Source: Bacteroidales bacterium (GTDB lineage: Bacteria > Bacteroidota > Bacteroidia > Bacteroidales > UBA1715). From it: DNA of 45,314 nt. Of the stretch, positions 42,901-45,314 are shown piece by piece. Made by a program: the position numbers and the translations under genes. The notes under the pieces are model-generated. The model ran no database searches and had not been told where the DNA came from. It saw only the letters and a program-made list of their open reading frames with translations. Position 1 is the stretch's first letter. The number at the start of each line of letters is the position of its first letter. The stretch covers positions 1-45,314 of the forward strand of contig JAFXAU010000007.1 of assembly GCA_017516865.1 (NCBI GenBank), read 5' to 3'.

Positions 42901-45314
42901 TTTCGGCTACAACCGACGACAATGGTACGGGAACTGCGACGTGGACTACCGATGAATCTACGCAGACTCTTACGTCGTCGGGATTGACGGCATCGTTAAA
43001 AAAGAACGTCACCACCAAAGAAACCATAAAAGTTACATTATCGTACAAAAATGCCGACGGATGCGAGGCTACAACGAAAACAATTACTGTTGTCATAAAT
43101 CCAATTCCCGCCGCTCCAACTGTGAACGACCGCTCGTATTGCGTTGACGCTCCTTCTTCTGCATTGACGGCAACAGCCACGGGAACATTGAATTGGTACG
43201 GGACTTCGGCTACGGGAGGAACGGCGTCTGCAACAGCACCAATACCAAGCACCGCTTCTGCAGCGACAACGACATATTACGTCAGTCAGACACAAAACGA
43301 GTGCGAAAGCGAACGTGCCGCAATTACCGTTACGGTAAACGATAAATTAACTCCTTCAATTGTAATCTCAGATGGCGATTTATGCGTCGGAGAGTCGGCA
43401 ACGGTTTCTCTCGGCGACCAAGTTTTTGAATCAATAACGTGGTCAGGGGATGCAAGCACATATTTTGACGGAACTACATTAGACAAGCCGAAATTCACAG
43501 CCCCTTCGGTCACATCAAAAACGACGTATAAAGTAAACGTTTCGGTTGTTGACGAAAATCAATGTGAAGGAAGCGGGGAAGCTTCTATTGTCGTATTCCC
43601 GTTACCTACGGCAACACTGACGGCATCGCCAAATTCAATCTGTAACCTGACTTCTACTACAATTACCGCCACCCCGAGTCCTGCAGGTGGCACAGGTACG
43701 TGGACAAATGCAACGAAAATTGACGATGTGTCAGCAACATTTACCGCTACCGAAGTAAAAACGGAAACCATATCATATTCATACGTAAGTCTTGATGGTT
43801 GTACGATAGCGGTTCCTGCAACAACCACCGTGATTGTGAACGCCATTCCATCGGCACCGACGGTAAGCGATGTAAAATACTGTCTCGGAGCTACGACGTC
43901 GGCCCTGACGGCAACGGCGACGGGGACATTGACGTGGTACGACTCTGAGAAGCAGCAATTGACGGGAACTCCCACCCCATCTTCATCGTCAGCCACAACG
44001 ACATCATATTTTGTAAGTCAAACGACAAACGGCTGCGAAAGTGAACTTGCTCAAATAAATGTGACGGTAAACCCATTGCCAACGCCAGCCATATCTGCCT
44101 CCAAAGACGAAGCGTGCAAAGGAACTGCGATAACGCTTGGCCTTGACAAGACATATTCGTCGCAGACGTGGACTTGCACGCCGACAAACGTGCTCAATTC
44201 AACCTCATTGGCTTCGCCGACGATTCAAGCCACCGCCGAAACAGGTACGTATTCCATTTCGGTTACGGTAAAGGACGCAAATGAGTGCGAAAACGTTTCG
44301 GAAGCGAAAACAATTGAAATTCACCCGATTCCACAAGTAACTCTGTCGGATTTGACACCAAAATGCGAGTCGGAAAACGTGGCACAGACAATTACTGCGA
44401 CAATTACACCCGACGGAGTTGTCGGCAACGGTACGTGGAACGACAAAGTGACAAAGTTGACGGAATACACAGCGTCGTTTACTCCAAGTGTTGTTAAAAA
44501 TGGCTCGCATACGGTGACGTATGATTTTGTGAGCGACAAAGGTTGTCAGGCAGAGCAGGTTTCAAAAACAGCCGAGGTGTACGCGCTGCCGGAAATCACC
44601 CTTGCACCAAGCCAAACAGAAGTCTGTCAAGGTGGAAACAACAGCGACGTGGTCACTATGAGAACAACGGGAACCGCCGCAACGGGCTCGTTCGCATATT
44701 CAAGCCCGACACTGACAACACTCAATGCGACAAACGGCTCGTTCGACCCGAAAAGCGAATCGACTGAAACACATACGATTACGTTGCTTTATACAGATGA
44801 ACATTCCTGTCAGGATGAGGCACAGACGACGGTAAAAATCAATGCGCGCCCAGTAGCGGACGTATCAATGAATATCACGGAAATATGTGACTATAATCCT
44901 GCAATCTCCCTGACAGCAAAGGTTGACGGCAATGCGGAGACAGGAGGAGCGTTTGCAGGGACGGGCGTCACAGCAAGCACATTCTCGCCAAGTGTCGCAG
45001 GTGCGGGAGGCCCTTATACGATAACGTACAACTATACCGACGCCACAACGCAGTGCTCTGCCGAAGAGGTCTCATTCGCCGTAATGGTTCATCATACGGA
45101 AGCACCTGTCATAACTTCGGCAAGCGATTCCAAGCTGAATGTGACAAATCAGGCATCAGTTCCCGCTTTGACTGCGACGGGTACAGCCATAAAATGGTAT
45201 TTGGCAAACGACACGACATCGGCTGTCGTGGCAACGACGAATGAATACCGGCACACATACGTTGATGATGGCGGATATATGGCTGTAAATCAATATGTAG
45301 CATTTGCCACACAA
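39909..45314 (+). CDS. Giant Ig-repeat cell-surface/secreted protein (3' end outside the window)
   Basis: A frame open from the ATG at 39909 to the end of the window: 1802 residues with no stop. A signal peptide (MKQKILLIIFFLSSVTAVFS) is followed by two related jelly-roll-like modules, opening VWREDFG (27-33) and VWKEDFG (397-403). After ~740 the protein is a chain of ~80-100-residue Ig/PKD-like beta domains rich in Thr, Ser, Ala and Val, each with a conserved Cys near its start (such as GPMCAGNAVNL) and ending in a VTVN/VTIN strand. Two Ig_7-type domains (starting near 1066 and 1313) are close copies: ALTATATGTL-N/T-WY and YxVSQTxNxCESE. Long proteins of this kind are usually exported by T9SS through a C-terminal signal, not visible here. 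It is probably an adhesin or a gliding-type surface protein. Confidence 0.85.
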   Translation, partial: MKQKILLIIFFLSSVTAVFSQGSWNLVWREDFGVVEDTVIKDFPDPTMSVPNHNFATTCGTINDGYYGIVNSSWWAFNRFKSCNSGSQWHLMAGRDHTGNEKGAMLLVNVGSAGQGEKIYEQEINFDLCQNRWYRFKIFAASITNQSYCDGNPTKANLTMNVINIKNPSNPVIIQTIETGGLPFWNLPSGAEMWSTTDGGFGDVFAERDWTEFSVDFQAGDGDKLLLQVLNHSPGGCGNDFVIDDISLYRLDDKQIIDPTISTNTLSAESTTSATGCTYFARFSVPSEVLTSWKTIYSQVYFLWQRSTDDGLTWTNMNTVSGIDKPSIEWEVPNTGREVYRVIITGSTSAIDAKTEAEYIAVHGGPSNGCSYFSISNTLAGVSPEPDCSLKDGLKVVWKEDFGVIDSTLTRTFDGASTLTYYTTTSTGGMENAAPAYSVTCAPDSALPRANQWSSFEKRLSEFFTPLPNDALLYTRLKGKNLVVDKVIQGPFCNCKNYIFSFRTFTLNSWTTMKYKAYIKNSAGTILASTDITVDGSGTPTWHTYSIPFSVDFNYSGTIRLQIEYQGNESWAVPVAFDDLQVVVCQEKTPQGTLYIDNSVTKKYLSNFDCGVTPPHVVNLTDIAEWASAYPNYGYVWQSSVDGGTTWQTVTENGVSHYCEDLSDGETLFRVVIGETKTVAQQVAQNGKPTSPCSVYYITNQVGFHCKGVTCVAPDDIAITCSDADKVLCTGESATLTPTKQSSSTQFAQEWYLNNTIISGYPKTTDQAVYTVNGAGTYKIKVYDVENPTLQKCTKTAEIEISEAEKPTVTISGTNDYCYGKETVSPATFTFTGTAPYTFSYSDGNQTYSNISNSTGTFNPATPSTQGTYTYSVSALSDKYCTASSTNGNAVITIKPVPTAIASNNGPMCAGNAVNLTGSSDQSNARFSWTGPQNYTANTASPVLTSTTTAMSGTYTLTTTLNGCSSTATTAVTINPVPTIKTLTASATEVCSGTEITFSATTDDNGTGTATWTTDESTQTLTSSGLTASLKKNVTTKETIKVTLSYKNADGCEATTKTITVVINPIPAAPTVNDRSYCVDAPSSALTATATGTLNWYGTSATGGTASATAPIPSTASAATTTYYVSQTQNECESERAAITVTVNDKLTPSIVISDGDLCVGESATVSLGDQVFESITWSGDASTYFDGTTLDKPKFTAPSVTSKTTYKVNVSVVDENQCEGSGEASIVVFPLPTATLTASPNSICNLTSTTITATPSPAGGTGTWTNATKIDDVSATFTATEVKTETISYSYVSLDGCTIAVPATTTVIVNAIPSAPTVSDVKYCLGATTSALTATATGTLTWYDSEKQQLTGTPTPSSSSATTTSYFVSQTTNGCESELAQINVTVNPLPTPAISASKDEACKGTAITLGLDKTYSSQTWTCTPTNVLNSTSLASPTIQATAETGTYSISVTVKDANECENVSEAKTIEIHPIPQVTLSDLTPKCESENVAQTITATITPDGVVGNGTWNDKVTKLTEYTASFTPSVVKNGSHTVTYDFVSDKGCQAEQVSKTAEVYALPEITLAPSQTEVCQGGNNSDVVTMRTTGTAATGSFAYSSPTLTTLNATNGSFDPKSESTETHTITLLYTDEHSCQDEAQTTVKINARPVADVSMNITEICDYNPAISLTAKVDGNAETGGAFAGTGVTASTFSPSVAGAGGPYTITYNYTDATTQCSAEEVSFAVMVHHTEAPVITSASDSKLNVTNQASVPALTATGTAIKWYLANDTTSAVVATTNEYRHTYVDDGGYMAVNQYVAFATQ

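Noticed and set aside
42710..43252. Long minus-strand frame (180 residues) inside the giant surface-protein gene
   Set aside because: It is antisense to a long coding frame, Val/Ala-rich and of low complexity, as expected from the codon bias of Thr/Ser-rich repeats; the same holds for other antisense frames there.
1..45314. tRNA genes, CRISPR arrays, integrases or insertion sequences
   Set aside because: None was recognised when reading both strands; the palindromes and remnants noted above are the only mobile-element-like signs. A tRNAscan or ISfinder run was not possible here.

Overview
The window looks like a chromosomal segment from a member of the Bacteroidales (Bacteroidota). The evidence is an AT-rich base composition, promoters of the TAnnTTTG type a short distance before many genes, families typical of the phylum (DUF4293, DUF3098, DUF3078, DUF4369-thioredoxin, DUF2130), and a PorX-type regulator, which points to a lineage with a type IX secretion system (T9SS). 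No rRNA, tRNA, CRISPR array, integrase or transposase was recognised.

Layout. 1-6060: a DUF2130 protein converges on a TrmH-type RNA methyltransferase operon; then come a beta-barrel-like protein, an easily missed 44-residue lipoprotein (3724-3858), and a DUF4293/thioredoxin pair that ends in a clear terminator. 6125-14740: an accessory island, transcribed leftward. It holds a membrane TPR protein, an N6-adenine methylase with an HsdR-like nuclease domain at its N-terminus, a two-domain protein (DGQHR/DndB-like plus a nucleoside-deoxyribosyltransferase/TIR-like domain), HsdS and RhuM. It also holds three broken gene ends (two HTH C-termini and one Fic C-terminus) and twin palindromes at its left edge. 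14733-19167: a DapF-like epimerase lacking the second catalytic Cys, translationally coupled to an Ldh2-family oxidoreductase; a polytopic membrane protein; and AnmK.

19168-21926: a structured-RNA candidate on the minus strand, a small XRE regulator, two unrecognised proteins and a pair of large palindromes. 22067-24456: a CDF metal transporter, a DUF3298-like lipoprotein and a PAP2 phosphatase. 24451-30837: a tightly packed leftward operon ftsX - DUF3098 - uppP - truB - queA - glycosyltransferase - ung - M20 peptidase. 30990-32958: hisH - S4 RNA-binding protein - polyprenyl synthase, also leftward. 33083-39207 (rightward): a DUF3078 outer-membrane protein, a ZapB-like protein, zapA, a very plausible 6S RNA, rny, a UDP-sugar epimerase and porX. 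39224-45314: a small Cys-motif exported protein, then the first 1802 residues of a giant Ig-repeat surface protein that runs off the window.

How the genes work together. The housekeeping blocks cover envelope and division functions (FtsX, UppP, ZapA, AnmK, polyprenyl synthase), RNA processing and modification (Rny, QueA, TruB, TrmH-like) and repair (Ung). The most novel part is the island operon. It has the recognition and methylation parts of a type I restriction system, but no HsdR translocase in view. In its place, between hsdM and hsdS, sits a protein that pairs a DNA-modification-associated domain with a domain of a nucleotide/NAD-cleaving superfamily. Whether this is a nucleotide-depleting defence system is inference from domain content and gene order.
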